The notes under the pieces: generated by a model
Seen by the model: the letters and a program-made list of their open reading frames with translations, nothing else
Databases searched by the model: none
Told to the model about the DNA's origin: nothing
Assembly: GCF_921293095.1 (NCBI RefSeq)
Contig: NW_025791658.1
Span: 248,001 to 312,000 of the forward strand
Origin: Ischnura elegans
Taxonomy: Eukaryota; Arthropoda; Insecta; Odonata; Coenagrionidae
Direction of reading: 5' to 3'
DNA length: 64,000 nt
Shown here: positions 10,441 through 20,922 of the stretch, one piece after another
Layout: every line of letters starts with the position of its first letter
Position numbering within the stretch: the stretch's first letter is position 1
Position numbers and translations under genes: made by a program

Positions 10441-10664
10441 AACTGCTTCACAAGATCGTTATTTTCAGATATACATCCAGTTGACTAGTGCTTACCAAGT
10501 TGTAGGACTGAGGAAATGGCTGTTTTAATGTATGTGAACGATGTAAAGATAATTGAGTCTAGGTGTAAAAGATTCAATTATAAATGTTATTTCAATGATA
10601 ATTCGGTATTCAAAAGACTAAAGATGTTTCCGTACATGTTGACGGACAGTGAAGATAGCGATTA
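10441..10664 (+). pseudogene. IRDLRYF-family gene, 3' part beyond the LINE
   Basis: This segment continues the gene interrupted at 5918: the words SLFSDIHPVD, MYVNDVKIIESR and MFPYMLTDSEDSD are readable. A TAG follows HPVD, as in the paralogue at 18965, so the stop predates duplication. It ends at the same TAA as the paralogues. Confidence 0.75.
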
Positions 10665-11163
10665 AGAAAAAAACAGTTAAATAATTGAGAAATCTTTTGA
10701 GATATAGTGAAGATCATTGTTAATTTTTAAAAAATCTATTGATAATCTCTTTTTGTTTTTTCAAGTGCTGAATGGTGTAATATTTCACGATACTAAATTG
10801 CTAAAAAAACATTGTTGTATTTTCTATCAATATTTATAATTATTATAATCTATTAATTGTATTGTTTTTTTTAATATTTTCATAACAGTAAATCTATTGG
10901 TTTTGTTTAATAATTCATGATACTATACTGTGAAAAAACATTGTTATATTTTCTATCAATATATATTTATTGTGATCTATTAATGTTTTTTTTTTCAAAA
11001 AATGTGTTCATAACATAGAAACTAATAATAAATGAAATAATTTGTTATAAATGTTTTATATGTTCAAAAAATCCATCACAGTGCGTTATATATATATAAT
11101 TCAATGAATCTACTGCAATAAAGGCATTTTCGTAGGTCACGTCAATGTGGTGAGAGTGTTTAT
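10665..11163. other. AT-rich spacer between IRDLRYF and ATPase copies
   Basis: No coding signal. The stretch is homologous to 19145-19672 and, more distantly, to the spacer between the corresponding genes in the Maverick (32421-32964). All three contain short repeats of ATCTATTGAT and TATTTTCTATCAATAT. It ends with the conserved GTGGTGAGAGTGTTTATATG just before the ATPase start. Confidence 0.6.
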
Positions 11164-11397
11164 ATGTCTTTGAAATGGAAACATCCATTCACCTGCATTT
11201 GTGCAGGTCCGTCTTGTTGTGGTAAAACAAATTTTGTTATACGACTCCTGAAAAATTTACCGCACTTAGTTGAAGGGGATATATCCAAGATAATATGGTA
11301 TTATACGCCAAATAGTCAGCCATCAATTAAAGGTGTAAATTTTTTAAATCCCCTCTTTTTATTAAAATTTAAAAAAAAAGGATATTATATTGGTTAA
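11164..11397 (+). pseudogene. Packaging ATPase N-terminal fragment
   Basis: It starts MSLKWKHPFTCICAGPS like the Maverick gene at 32965 and keeps a P-loop, with Cys in place of Gly in the GPSCCGKT version. Homology ends after about 60 residues at SIKGVNFL. The paralogue at 19673 breaks at the same point. In sequence it is closer to the Maverick ATPase than to the MTLTWKHPF type elsewhere in the flanks. Confidence 0.75.
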
Positions 11398-11650
11398 TAT
11401 ACTGCTAAGCTATAAACTGATTGATTATAAATGTTCCAACGGATGTAAATCTGAGAACAATAAATTATATCATAATATTATCATTATATTATGTATGGTA
11501 GTTATCCCACAATACTTCAACCTCATCAAGTTCGTTGACTTCTAGGGGGTGGGCTGGGCGGGCAGTCTAGCAGTTCATAGACAGAGGGGGGAGTGCTTTT
11601 TCTATCGGTGCGCATTTTACCAATATTTTGTTTTATCGTCCTTTTAACAG
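11398..11650. other. Leader region upstream of a TRYG/IGPY exon
   Basis: No ORF of note. The same sequence lies at 19900-20160 and, decayed, at 48450-48700 and 62560-62820. It ends in a polypyrimidine tract and AACAG acceptor for the exon at 11651, so it probably contains the upstream intron. Confidence 0.4.
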
Positions 11651-12097
11651 ATTCATCAGAAACTCTTAGAGGCACAGAAGACGTATTCTTTCGTCAAAAA
11701 AGAAAAGTTAGAATACGAAAGTAGATATGCCTTATCGAAGGTAGAAAATCTACATACTAGATATGGACTTAAGCTTGTTGGGCATGTGGAATTGTCTGGA
11801 AGAGTTAGGAAAATAATTCTTCCGGGCGTTTTAAAATTGACGGCGTCGGAGATGATGCCGCTGAATTATGAAGGGGTAAATATAAGCGTTTATGAAGGCA
11901 AAAATATTTTTTTAATTCGAGTAATTGGGAATGTCAGAGGTACATTGACACTCAGTCCGCTGGCTGGAAGGAACCTGGAGTCTGTGCACCGTCTGAAGAG
12001 GAGACTTCGTGGCATTGGTCCGTATGAATTAGAACAACGACGGAACGTATATATTCTACGGATGAGTGCAGCTACGCAGACTCGCATCCCGCTCTAG
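11651..12097 (+). CDS. TRYG domain joined in frame to an IGPY domain (exon)
   Basis: From the acceptor at 11650 the frame is open for 148 codons. Residues 1-90 are a TRYG domain (HQKLLEAQK, LHTRYGLKLVG, GRVRKIILPGVLKLTASEM). Residues 100-140 match the IGPY family ([29 protein letters not shown]). The frame ends in the dUTPase-like sequence that follows in another frame. The homologue at 20161 has frameshifts in both parts. No ATG precedes the exon in frame, so it needs an upstream exon I cannot place. Functions are unknown. Confidence 0.45.
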   Translation: MHQKLLEAQKTYSFVKKEKLEYESRYALSKVENLHTRYGLKLVGHVELSGRVRKIILPGVLKLTASEMMPLNYEGVNISVYEGKNIFLIRVIGNVRGTLTLSPLAGRNLESVHRLKRRLRGIGPYELEQRRNVYILRMSAATQTRIPL

Positions 12098-12339
12098 CTT
12101 ACCAGTAAAGCATGGGATAGAAGTGGGGGTTAGTGTAATCGACCCCGATTATAGGGTTGCAATAAAAGTACTCCTCTATAATCACGGTGATGAGGATTTC
12201 TTAATAAGAAGAGGCATGAGGATATGCCAAATTATATTAGAGAAAATCGACAGGGATGTATCGTTCATGATAACAGAAGAAGCCTTCGGTAACACTGACC
12301 GAGGCGAGGGTGGTTTCGGGAGTTCCAATCTTCATTTAT
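12078..12339 (+). pseudogene. dUTPase-like C-terminal half
   Basis: One open frame covers motif 2 ([14 protein letters not shown]), motif 3 (VIDPDYR), motif 4 (GMRICQIILEKI) and motif 5 (DRGEGGFGSSN) and stops at a GTAAGT donor at 12340. Motif 1 is missing, replaced by the IGPY sequence upstream. Without motif 1 a functional trimeric active site is unlikely unless an exon supplies it. Confidence 0.7.
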
Positions 12340-12410
12340 GTAAGTGTAATGAGTTTAACTTAATTTTTTCGACATGTATATTCATATATACATTTATTTG
12401 AAATTACAGG

Positions 12411-12918
12411 ATGGAAACCACCACCACCACTCTCATCAATGATACCTGCACCAGTATAACCACCACTACTGCAAGCGATGTTACCAATACATCCTCCTCC
12501 TCTTCGTTTTCTTTGGTAAACTTATTTTCGTTATGTTTCTTCGTTAAGCAAAGGTGTATTTATATCTACATTTATGTATAATTTATATTTATTCTTACAG
12601 GATAAACTGCGTGATAGGTTACGCCATGCGCAATATAATCCTATTTATTTGAAGAAAGGGGAGTTGAAGGAGGGGAAATTGTACCGGGTGGAACGTCTGG
12701 AGAAGGTGACCACTCGATACAGTGAGGGTTTGGTGGGGAGCATTGTATTTCAGGGGAGGAATAGGCAAATATTCCTCCCCCGAATATTTGAAATGAGTGG
12801 AGCGGAGGTGATGTTGTACAGTTATGGAGAAGATAAATTTGAAATTTATCGAAAAAATAAATTACTTAAGATTAAGTTAATTAAAAAATGCTTTCGATTT
12901 GTTTATTTTATTGTTTAA
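12411..12918 (+). CDS. TRYG-family protein, two exons (12411-12515, 12601-12918), intact
   Basis: Exon 1 gives an ATG right after an ATTACAG acceptor and a Thr/Ser-rich leader of 35 codons. The GTAAAC donor at 12516 and TTCTTACAG acceptor ending at 12600 join it in phase to exon 2. The 140-residue product carries LKKGELKEGKLYRV, the TRYSEGLVG version of the signature, FLPRIFEMSGAEVM and YGEDKFEIYRK. It has no stop or frameshift and is the longest open copy of this subtype. The role is unknown: there is no signal peptide or membrane segment, and the product is basic with a Ser/Thr-rich N-terminus. A low-copy relative lies in the Maverick (28049). Confidence 0.6.
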
Positions 12919-12984
12919 CTTTAAGGTCCATCAAACCTGAATAGATCTTTTCTCCCATTCGTTCAAATAAGGGAGTTATAGACC

Positions 12985-13110
12985 ATCGCAGGAATAATCT
13001 CCAGAGTATTGGGGTGACACCCTAATTAAGGAAATCATGATTTTTAATTATGGAGGAGAGGAATTGTATGTAATCGAGGATAAAAACAATTTAATAAAAA
13101 TATCTTCATG
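12985..13110 (+). pseudogene. TRYG-family C-terminal relic (uninterrupted Maverick target homologue)
   Basis: The tail EIMIFNYGGEELYVIEDK is readable after a frameshifted RVL segment. The preceding GGGAGTTATAGACCATCGC (about 12971-12989) is the unoccupied equivalent of the site split by the Maverick at 21486/41352. Confidence 0.6.
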
Positions 13111-13164
13111 GATATGTGTTGAGTTTTATTGTTCTTATTTTTTCCCAATAATATAGTTTCATTC

Positions 13165-13539
13165 AGTTCTATTCATTATTTGAGTCGATGGCCTCACTGG
13201 TTATTAAATTTGAAAGAGTTTAAATTTACGCAGAAAATATTCGGTGATAAAACACATTTAGTAACACGAAAGGGAGTGTATCTCTATGAATACACCGATT
13301 CTTGTGAAAAACTCGATGAAAAACATTTACCTTCAAAGGAAACATTTTTCAGTAAACACAGCCAGGAAAATATTTCAAACGAAGCGTATGAACACGCATG
13401 CAATGTGTGGAATGCTTTCAACTGTGAAATTCTTGGCGAATACAGCGATGTGTATCTGAAAAGCGATGTAACACTTTTAGCGGACGTGTTTGAACATTTT
13501 CGCAGTATGTGCTATTGTCTGTGTTACGTATTGCCCTGA
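13165..13539 (+). pseudogene. PolB fragment (TRKGVYLYEY region)
   Basis: A single frame reads LKEFKFTQKIFGDKTHLV through EYSDVYLKSDVTLLADVFEHF, about 115 residues of the Maverick-type polymerase. It is better preserved than its copies at 3560 and 55860. It is detached from its proper context: the sequence that should follow it lies in the next fragment. Confidence 0.8.
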
Positions 13540-13699
13540 ATATATGAGGGAAGGTTGTTATTTTACCGTGTAATCATAGCTATGATGGATATATTGTATA
13601 TATTTTAATCAGTTGACCGTTCTCTTACGTTTCATTCATCCTGTATTCCAATGGTTTGTGTATTGTCACCAATTCTTAAGTTAATAATGTAAACACATG

Positions 13700-15201
13700 C
13701 GAACCGTCTTCTAGCACTTCATGCACTAATATCATACAGAAACATGAACCGTTCAGCTTTTGTTATGTGATGGTTACACCAGATGGATGCGAGGAGCCAG
13801 TATTGTATCGCGGACCTGATGCAGCACGTGTTTTTATTGAAAGCATAAAAGATGAAGCCCAGAAGGTTTTCAAAATTTACAAAAAAACTATTCCTATGAC
13901 ACCACTCACTGAGGAAATAGAGAGCGCTTTTCAAAACGCATCGACGTGCCACATTTGTGGGAATTAGTTACACGAGGATAGGGTTAGGGATCACGATCAC
14001 CTGACGGGACAGTATCGAGGTCCAGCTCATTCCTTTTGCAATGTGCAGTACAAGATGCCTCAATTTATACCTAGTTTTATTCATAACCTGTCCGCGTATG
14101 ATGGTCATTTCATTGTAAGAGAGTTAGACTATGATGAGAGACAGATATTAGTTATTCCGAATTCTGAAGAAAAGTACATTTCTTTTTCAAAGTCTATCGA
14201 CGATAATTTCCGTGTTCGTTTTGTCGACACGTTTCGATTTATGCCCGCCTCTCTTGCTTCTCTAGTCTCGAACCTAACAGAATTTAAATATACCAGAGAA
14301 ATGTTTGGAGACAAGACACGACTAGTTACACGAAAGGGGGTTTATCCCTATGATTACACTGATTCGTTAAATAAGCTGGATGAAACCTTGCTCCCGGACA
14401 AGGATAAATTTTACAACAGATTGAACGATGAGCATATTTTAGACGAATTTTATCAACATGCAGAAAATGTATGGGTTGCATTTAGATGTGAGACACTCGG
14501 TGATTACAGTGATGTGTATTTGAAAAGTGACGTCACTCTTCTCGCTGATATTTTTGAGAACTTTCAGGTCGTATGCTACGGAGCCTACAAGTTAGATCCA
14601 GCGTGGTATTACACGGTACCAGGTTTAACATTTGATGCAATGCTTAAGTACATTGAAATAGAATTAGAGCTTTTGACCGACTATGATATGATTCTAATGA
14701 TTGAGAACGGTATCCGTGGTGGAATTTCACAGTGTTGGAAAAGATACTGTGAATCTAACAATAAGTTCATGTCAGGTTATAACCCAGGTAAAGATTCGAC
14801 ATATTAAACCTATCTAGACGCGAATAATCTCTACGGATGGGCCCTCTCCAGACCCCTTCTTCACGGTGAATTTCGATGGTTAACACAGGAGGAAATTGAC
14901 GGTTTTAGCGTGGAAAATGTTCCCGATGACAGTGAAACTGGATATATTCTCGAAGTTGATCTTGAGTACCCACATCGGCTGCACGATACGCACTCAGATT
15001 TACCTCTTTGCCCGGAAAACAAGAAACCACCGAACGGTAAAAAGGCCAAGCTGCTTGCTACGCTCGAAGATAAAAACTAAATATGTCATTCACTATGTTA
15101 ATCTAAAACAGGCTCTTTCGCTAGGTCTTGTTCTGAAAAAGGTGCATAGAGTCATAAGTTTTGATCAATCACCGTGGTTAAAAAAGTATATTTTAAATTA
15201 A
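13700..15201 (+). pseudogene. PolB pseudogene (exonuclease domain to palm motif A and beyond)
   Basis: The sequence can be followed from MMVTPDGCEEPVLYRGPDA through the CHICGN zinc knuckle, a TAG replacing the codon after GN (13967), FIHNLSAYDGHFIV, DTFRFMPASLASLV, SDVTLLADIFENF, WYYTVPGLTFDAMLK, GIRGGISQC and palm motif A (DANNLYGWA). Frame breaks occur near 14807 and 15079. It stops after FDQSPWLKK, before motifs B and C. This is a different PolB lineage from the Maverick copy and lies on the opposite strand. Confidence 0.85.
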
Positions 15202-15985
15202 CAAAAAATAAATAAACGAACACAACTGTTTTGAGGAAAAATTATATTTAATCACGGTGATGAAATATTTTTAAATGCTAAATCATTGTTGAAAAATCTG
15301 ACTATATGGTGATTATATCTGACGGAAATGAACAACATCGTCATTTGATCCCATAACTTCCACCTGGAAACCACTCTACAATGATCACATCGTCATCATC
15401 TTTAACTAGACTAGTGGGTGATAAGTGAGTGATAAGTTGGTGACCATTGGGTTGGTCCAGATGCCTCAGTGCCTTTAAAGTAATTTTTGATGAATTTTAT
15501 CGTGATATTATAATTTTGCTAACTTTCCATTTTATTTGTTGCCTCTGCTTAAAAAAGACGTGCAGTTCATAAAAATCTACTTTGCTTGAGTGGTTTCATT
15601 CTATATTTCGGGTAATGAATGGTTTATTTAAATCATTCATTACAATTGTTTATTTTCTGATATTTTTGCATAGCATTTTTTTATAATTTTTGGTTCATTA
15701 GAATGTATTTCTACCAAATATATGCCATTCACTGTTTACCTGTTTCTTTATCTTTTAGAAACACATCGGCAATTGGGGCATATTTCCTTTTCAAAGGGTG
15801 GAAAAGAAAAAAATATTTGTATCCTCAGCATATCTGACCAAATGGTGCAGTTCTACGTCAGTACAGATGAAAATTTAGAAACGGTGGTCAAGTCCATTTA
15901 TTTAGCTTTTACTGAACGCTCGCGTGGTGCATGAAAGAAGTATGAGTTTTTTAATAAGTGTGTGAGTAGAAATAACTGAAAAAGG
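15202..15985. other. Mostly non-coding; contains a conserved QFYVSTDE segment
   Basis: 15202-15700 shows no supported feature. About 15830-15934 can be read as VQFYVSTDENLETVVKSIYL in one frame and is repeated at 42370-42470 and 56690-56780, always 80-100 bp upstream of an LLAAERW-type TRYG exon. It may be an upstream exon of that gene; no clear donor was identified. Confidence 0.4.
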
Positions 15986-16311
15986 TTTTTTTGTCCACCG
16001 AACCGGTACAAAAGCCGTTTACTTTGTTGGCGGCGGAGAGGTGGGGTGAGTTTTGGGTAAAAGTATATAGGCTGACCTTGGATGCGGATCCGAGCCGTTA
16101 CTTGGAGGAATGGAAAGTTGCGGGGAGGTCGCTCAAAGAACATATTTTTTATGGCGATCATGTGTTAGTGTACCTTCAGTATGCTAACAGAGAAGATACT
16201 GAAGCATCCCTACTATTCGGACAAATTCCGGTCCCCGAAGTCCCTGACCTCAAACTTCGTGGAAGGAAAAGAAAGATATTTCTTCCGAGGATTTTTCAGC
16301 TGCCTATGTAA
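15986..16311 (+). pseudogene. TRYG-family exon, LLAAERW type
   Basis: An open frame of about 105 codons encodes LLAAERWGEFWVKV, DPSRYLEEW, FYGDHVLVYLQYANREDTE and RGRKRKIFLPRIFQL. The last block matches the RxRxIFLPxxF core of the TRYG family. A stop after QLPM removes the terminal YNYGEDR segment present at 42555-42926, which is otherwise very similar. There is no ATG at the front, so it is an internal exon or a fragment. Confidence 0.5.
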
Positions 16312-16877
16312 CAGAATTTACGATAAAATTACGGCCAAGGCCGTTTTTGTTTAATTTAAAAATAATAATATCATTAAAATAGAATGATATTATACTTGTG
16401 TAAAGGATCAACATACTTATTCGGATCACCTTACTTAACATCATACTTATTCGGTTTGTGTATTATAAATGAGGACATCACATTGTGCTAGGAAATCTTG
16501 GCAAGTGATAGGCAATTTTGTGATGTCATCTGCCAGAAGCCTCATTTCTTTACTACTGCTATTAATTTTTCAATATAATTGCTTATTATTTTCTGATTTA
16601 TTGTTTTGCGTTACATTTGTTAAATTTGCATAAATGTCTTTGATTCCTTAAATCACACTGATTCTATTCAATGCAATAGGTTAGATGCAGTAGTTATCAG
16701 ATTAACATATTCTACAAAGGCCTTTGATCTTAAAGATTTAATGTTTAGAAAAGTAAAATCATAATTTTACTTTTTACAATCGGGATTATAATTCTTTTTA
16801 TTACAGTCATACAAAGACACTAAAATGATTACCCTATATCAAATTTGTTAAGTTGCTGTTAGGAATAAATTTACGAT
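16312..16877. other. AT-rich region with short direct repeats
   Basis: Nothing coding is supported. Near 16400-16450 the words CATACTTATTCGGAT and CATACTTATTCGGTT recur, also at 17330-17365, 42950-42990 and 57265-57305, marking the junction between the LLAAERW-type exon and the RQKLL-type exon in each duplicated block. 16500-16860 is homologous to 51600-51990. Confidence 0.45.
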
Positions 16878-17335
16878 ATGGCGGGTAAACTTTTGAAAGA
16901 AGACACTGATTCAAATAACCATTCCAAAAGGAATATTTGGCGTTTTTTGAATTATTACGTCGATAAAGTGCTGTACGAAAAAGAATTCCAAAATTTACCT
17001 CAAGTAATTTACGAAGACATTGAAAATACACCTGCTCACTTTCACTGGATTAGGTTTTTTTGGAAGACTGGAACGCTCCCAAATTACAGAACGTAAAAAT
17101 AGAATGTATACTTGCAAACGCTGTCTCATTCATTGCCGTGACGAAGAAAAAACTCGAGGCTCGCAAAGAATTATGCAGAGGAGCGAGGGCACCGTGTAAA
17201 ATCGTGCTACCTGACGAGGACAATAAAAGCTTAAAATTCACTCACTTTTATTATTCTTTTCGGTTACCGTGTGTCATTTCCGCTGACTTTGAATATCTTC
17301 AGGAGCTTACTCCAACAACAAGTCCTACTTATTCG
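16878..17335 (+). pseudogene. PolB N-terminal relic
   Basis: It reads MAGKLLKEDTDSNN, NIWRFLNYYVDKV and then, in another frame, the exonuclease lead-in with LPDEDNKSLKF and ADFEYLQ (equivalent to the DFE motif region of family B exonucleases). Most of the N-terminal half is deleted when compared with 51991-53885. Confidence 0.65.
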
Positions 17336-17440
17336 GATCACCATACCTAACATCATACTTATTCGGTTGGTGTATAATAAATTAGGACATGTTTAGCTAT
17401 TTTGACCTTTTTTCTAACGTTTTTCAATTCTTCTTCAAAG

Positions 17441-17560
17441 GTTCGGTTATATTTATTAGATACTCAATCGTCCAATGAATTTTTAAAGGAGGATGAGATA
17501 GAAAGACGGTTTGTGGAAAAGCTAATGGGGAAAGTAATCGTAAATGATAGTATTAGTATT
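17441..17560 (+). pseudogene. TRYG-family exon remnant (RQKLL type)
   Basis: It follows a CTTCAAAG acceptor; TATATTT replaces part of the RQK word. The sequence reads LLDTQSSNEFLKEDEIERRF and then decays. It belongs to the same series as the copies at 15, 1767, 43070 and 57382. Confidence 0.5.
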
Positions 17561-17589
17561 CTTATTTCAGTATTAATACACACACAATC

Positions 17590-17830
17590 ATTGATAGCAA
17601 TAATGCAAAAACTTTATATCATCCCTGCCTCGAATATATTTCTCACAAACATATTCGATGTAGCGTATAAAAGGATAATGGATAGCGACGAACCTTTCGT
17701 ACGACATCGCATTAAATATAATGTTAAATGTCAAATTGAAACGGTAATGTGTGATGACGTATATCAGAGTTGGCCGGACGAAGTATTTTTTGATTTAGAG
17801 GTCGTCGGCTTAAGTAATTTTAGATATTAA
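17590..17830 (+). pseudogene. DSNNAK-family copy, start lost
   Basis: The ATG of the family is TTG here and the frame shifts near 17640. After the shift it reads IFDVAYKRIMDSDEPFVRHR through FDLEVVGL and a stop at 17830. It lies 76 bp upstream of the intact ATPase copy. Confidence 0.5.
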
Positions 17831-17905
17831 TCAATATTTTGACTTCATTTTTTTCGTAAAAGTTTTATAAATGATAAAAAATAATAAAAAATTCCAGTGT
17901 TAATC

Positions 17906-18544
17906 ATGACGTTAACATGGAAACATCCTTTTACATGCATTTGTGCAGGTCCATCAGGATGTGGGAAGACCACATTCGTAACAAGGTTTTTGGAGAACTT
18001 GAACTATATGTTAGATAGTCCCATACATAAGATAATTTGGTGCTGTGCCCCAGGAAGTGAGCCTAAAATACGATTACCAGTTCACTTTTTCTCCGAAATA
18101 CGACCTTTTGAAGAATTTGGTGGCGATCCAACATTATACATAATCGATGACTTAATGTGTGAGGGAGCCTACAGCAAATATGTGTGTAAATTATTCACCA
18201 GAGGTTCACATCACTTTAACATTTCAGTTTTTTTAATAACACAGAACATTTTTTACCAGAGCCCTCAAGCGAGATATTATTCACTGAATACAAAATATAT
18301 AGTAACTTTTAAAAATCCACGAGTTAGGTTGCAATTTGGTCATTTGGAAAGGCAGGTCTATCCGGAAAAATTGGGGGAATTGGAGAGGGTATATAAAAAG
18401 GTTACACAAGAACCATTTGGTTATTTAGTTTTGGACCTTGGACAGAAAACGGACGAAAGGTTTCGTTTTAGAACGCACATTTTTCCCGAGGACGGGGCCA
18501 CTGTCATTTACGTGCCCCAATGCAAGAAGCGTACGGGAAATTAA
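17906..18544 (+). CDS. Packaging ATPase (FtsK/HerA-like), open copy in the flank
   Basis: A 212-residue ORF starts at the ATG (MTLTWKHPFTCICAGPSGCGKT). Walker A is complete, Walker B is TLYIIDDLM, and a QNIF sensor-like segment and the C-terminal FRFRTHIFPED region follow. The length matches the Maverick copy (215 residues), from which it differs at many positions (NYMLDSPIHK for NLPHLVEGNI). Such ATPases pump viral DNA into capsids. No capsid genes accompany this copy, so an open frame is noteworthy. The IRDLRYF-family sequence follows immediately, the reverse of the Maverick order. Confidence 0.82.
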   Translation: MTLTWKHPFTCICAGPSGCGKTTFVTRFLENLNYMLDSPIHKIIWCCAPGSEPKIRLPVHFFSEIRPFEEFGGDPTLYIIDDLMCEGAYSKYVCKLFTRGSHHFNISVFLITQNIFYQSPQARYYSLNTKYIVTFKNPRVRLQFGHLERQVYPEKLGELERVYKKVTQEPFGYLVLDLGQKTDERFRFRTHIFPEDGATVIYVPQCKKRTGN

Positions 18545-19144
18545 CCCGTCGGCACTATCTCATTTCAGTTACCTGTTAGCGAGAGGAAAGACAGTTGCAA
18601 ACATAATTTTCCGACGAGATTTCACTCTCTCGGAATACTTCGGGATAAGAGATTTGAGATATTTCGATGGACAAATTGTGATAATGTTAAGAGGAAAAAC
18701 GCCGATTCACATAAAGTTCAAGCATTTTGTTAGAAACAAAAGGAATAGAGAACGTGAAGTACTCTGTCCTTTCTGTTTTTCCCAGTGCTGGACGAATGCA
18801 GAGATTTAACGAGTTTTGTGAAAAATAATTCAGCGGACACTTTTGGTGTTATTGAAAAAAGTATGTTAGTTAGAGATGCAGTGAAAATAGTGTCAAGTAT
18901 TAATAGTAATATTAATAAAAACTGCTTCACAAGATCGTTATTTTCAGATATACATCCAGTTGACTAGTGCTTACCAAGTTGTAGGACTGAGGAAATGGCT
19001 GTTTTAATGTATGTGAACGATGTAAAGATAATTGAGTCTAGGTGTAAAAGATTCAATTATAAATGTTATTTCAATGATAATTCGGTATTAAAAAGACTAA
19101 AGATGTTTCCGTACATGTTGACGGACAGTGAAGATAGCGATTAA
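18545..19144 (+). pseudogene. IRDLRYF-family gene, truncated copy
   Basis: The start and first 50 residues of the Maverick homologue (31659-32420) are absent; it begins at INPSALSHFSYLLARGKT. A frameshift near 18780 and a TAG after HPVD (18965) break it. The Cys pair of CPFC and the terminal MFPYMLTDSEDSD are still visible. It serves as the empty-site reference for the LINE insertion. Confidence 0.75.
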
Positions 19145-19566
19145 GAAAAAAACAGTTAAATAATTGAGAAATCTTTTGAGATAAAGTGAAGATCATTGTT
19201 AATTTTTTTAAATCTATTGATAATCTTTTTTTGTTTTGTCAAGTGCTAAATGGTGTAATATTTCACAATACTAAATTGCTAAAAAAACATTGTTATATTT
19301 TCTATCAATATTTATAATTATTATAATCTATTAATTGTATTGTTTTTTTAATATTTTCATAACAGTAAATCTATTGGTTTTGTTTAATAATTCATGATAC
19401 TATACTGTGAAAAAACATTGTTATATTTTCTATCAATATATATTTATTGTGATCTATTAATGTTTTTTTTTCAAAAAATGTGTTCATAACATAAAAACTA
19501 ATAATAAATGAAATAATTTGATATAAATGTTTTATATGTTCAAAAAATCCATCACAGTGCGTTATA

Positions 19567-19610
<44 letters not shown>

Positions 19611-19672
19611 CAATGAATCTACTGCAATAAAGGCATTGACGTAGGTCACGTCAATGTGGTGAGAGTGTTTAT
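19145..19672. other. AT-rich spacer with TA microsatellite
   Basis: Non-coding, homologous to 10665-11163. A TA dinucleotide run at about 19563-19608 is expanded relative to the short TATATATATA at the equivalent place in the other copy. Confidence 0.7.
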
Positions 19673-19879
19673 ATGTCTTTGAAATGGAAACATCCATTCA
19701 CCTGCATTTGTGCTGGTCCATCTTGTTGTGGTAAAACAAATTTTGTTATACGATTCCTGAAAAATTTACCGCACTTAGTTGAAGGGGATATATCCAAGAT
19801 AATATGGTGTTCTACGCCAAATAGTCAGCCATCAATTAAAGGTGTAAATTTTTTAAAGTCCCTCTTTTTATTAAAATAA
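19673..19879 (+). pseudogene. Packaging ATPase N-terminal fragment
   Basis: MSLKWKHPFTCICAGPS with the GPSCCGKT P-loop variant, identical in layout to 11164; homology stops after SIKGVNFLKS. It is a second ATPase fragment within about 1.8 kb, of the Maverick-like subtype. Confidence 0.75.
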
Positions 19880-20160
19880 AAAAAAAAGAAGATATTATAT
19901 TGGTTAATATACTGCTAAGCTATAAACTGATTGATTATAAATGTTCCAACGGATGTATATCTGAGAACAATAAATTATATGATAATATTATCATTATATT
20001 ATGTATGGTAGTTATCCCACAACACTTCAACCTCATCAAGTTCGTTGACTTCTCGGGGTTGGGCTGGGCGGGCAGTCTAGCAGTTCATAGACAGAGGGGG
20101 GAGTGCTTTTTCTATCGGTGCGCATTTTACCAATATTTTGTTTTATCGTCCTTTTCACAG

Positions 20161-20610
20161 ATTCGTCAGAAACTCTTAAGAGGCACAGAAGACGTATTCT
20201 TTCGTCAAAAAAGAAAAGTTAGAATACGAAAGTAGATATGCCTTATCGAAGGTAGAAAATCTACATACTAGATATGGACTTAAGCTTGTTGGGCATGTGG
20301 AATTGTCCGGAAGAGTTAGGAAAATAATTCTTCCGGGCGTGTTAAAATTGACGGCGTCGGAGATGATAACGCTGAATTATGAAGGGGTGAATATGAGCGA
20401 TTATAAAGGCCAAAATAATTTTTTTAGGTCGAGTAATTGGGAACGTCAGAGGTACATTGGCCCTCACTCCGCTGGCTGGAAGGAACTTGGAGTCTGTGCA
20501 CCGTCTGAAGAGGAGACTTCGTGGCATTGGTCCGTACGAATTAGAAAAACGATGGAACGTATATATTCTACGGATGAGTGCTTCTCCGCAGACAAGCATC
20601 CCGCTCTAGC
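20161..20610 (+). pseudogene. TRYG plus IGPY exon, decayed
   Basis: After the TTTTCACAG acceptor the IRQKLL start is followed by a one-base frameshift, then TRYGLKLVG, GRVRKIILPGVLKL and NYEGVNMS in the restored frame. The IGPY part (IGPHSAGWKEL) is shifted again. The homologue at 11651-12097 is open throughout. Confidence 0.6.
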
Positions 20611-20851
20611 TTAACAGTAAAGCATGGGATAGAAGTGGGGGCGAGTGTAATCGACCCCGATTATAGGTTTGCAATAAAAGTACTCCTCTATAATCACGGT
20701 GATGAGGATTTATTAATAAGAAGAGGCATGAGGATATGAGAAATCATATTAGAAAAAATCCAAACGGATGTATCGTTCAAGATAACAGAAGAAGCCCTCG
20801 GTAACACTGACCGAGGCGAGGGTGGTTTTGGTAGTTCCAATCCTCATTTAT
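20599..20851 (+). pseudogene. dUTPase-like C-terminal half with stop
   Basis: Motifs 2 to 5 are readable as in 12078-12339, but GMRICQ has become GMRI-stop (ATATGA). The frame again ends at a GTAAGT donor (20852). Confidence 0.7.
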
Positions 20852-20922
20852 GTAAGTGTATTGAGTTTAACTTACTTTTTTCGAGATGTATATACATATA
20901 TACATTTATTTGAAATTATAGG

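Noticed and set aside
19563..19608. TA-rich tract as an origin or hairpin
   Set aside because: It is a simple dinucleotide microsatellite expanded relative to its paralogue at about 11085.
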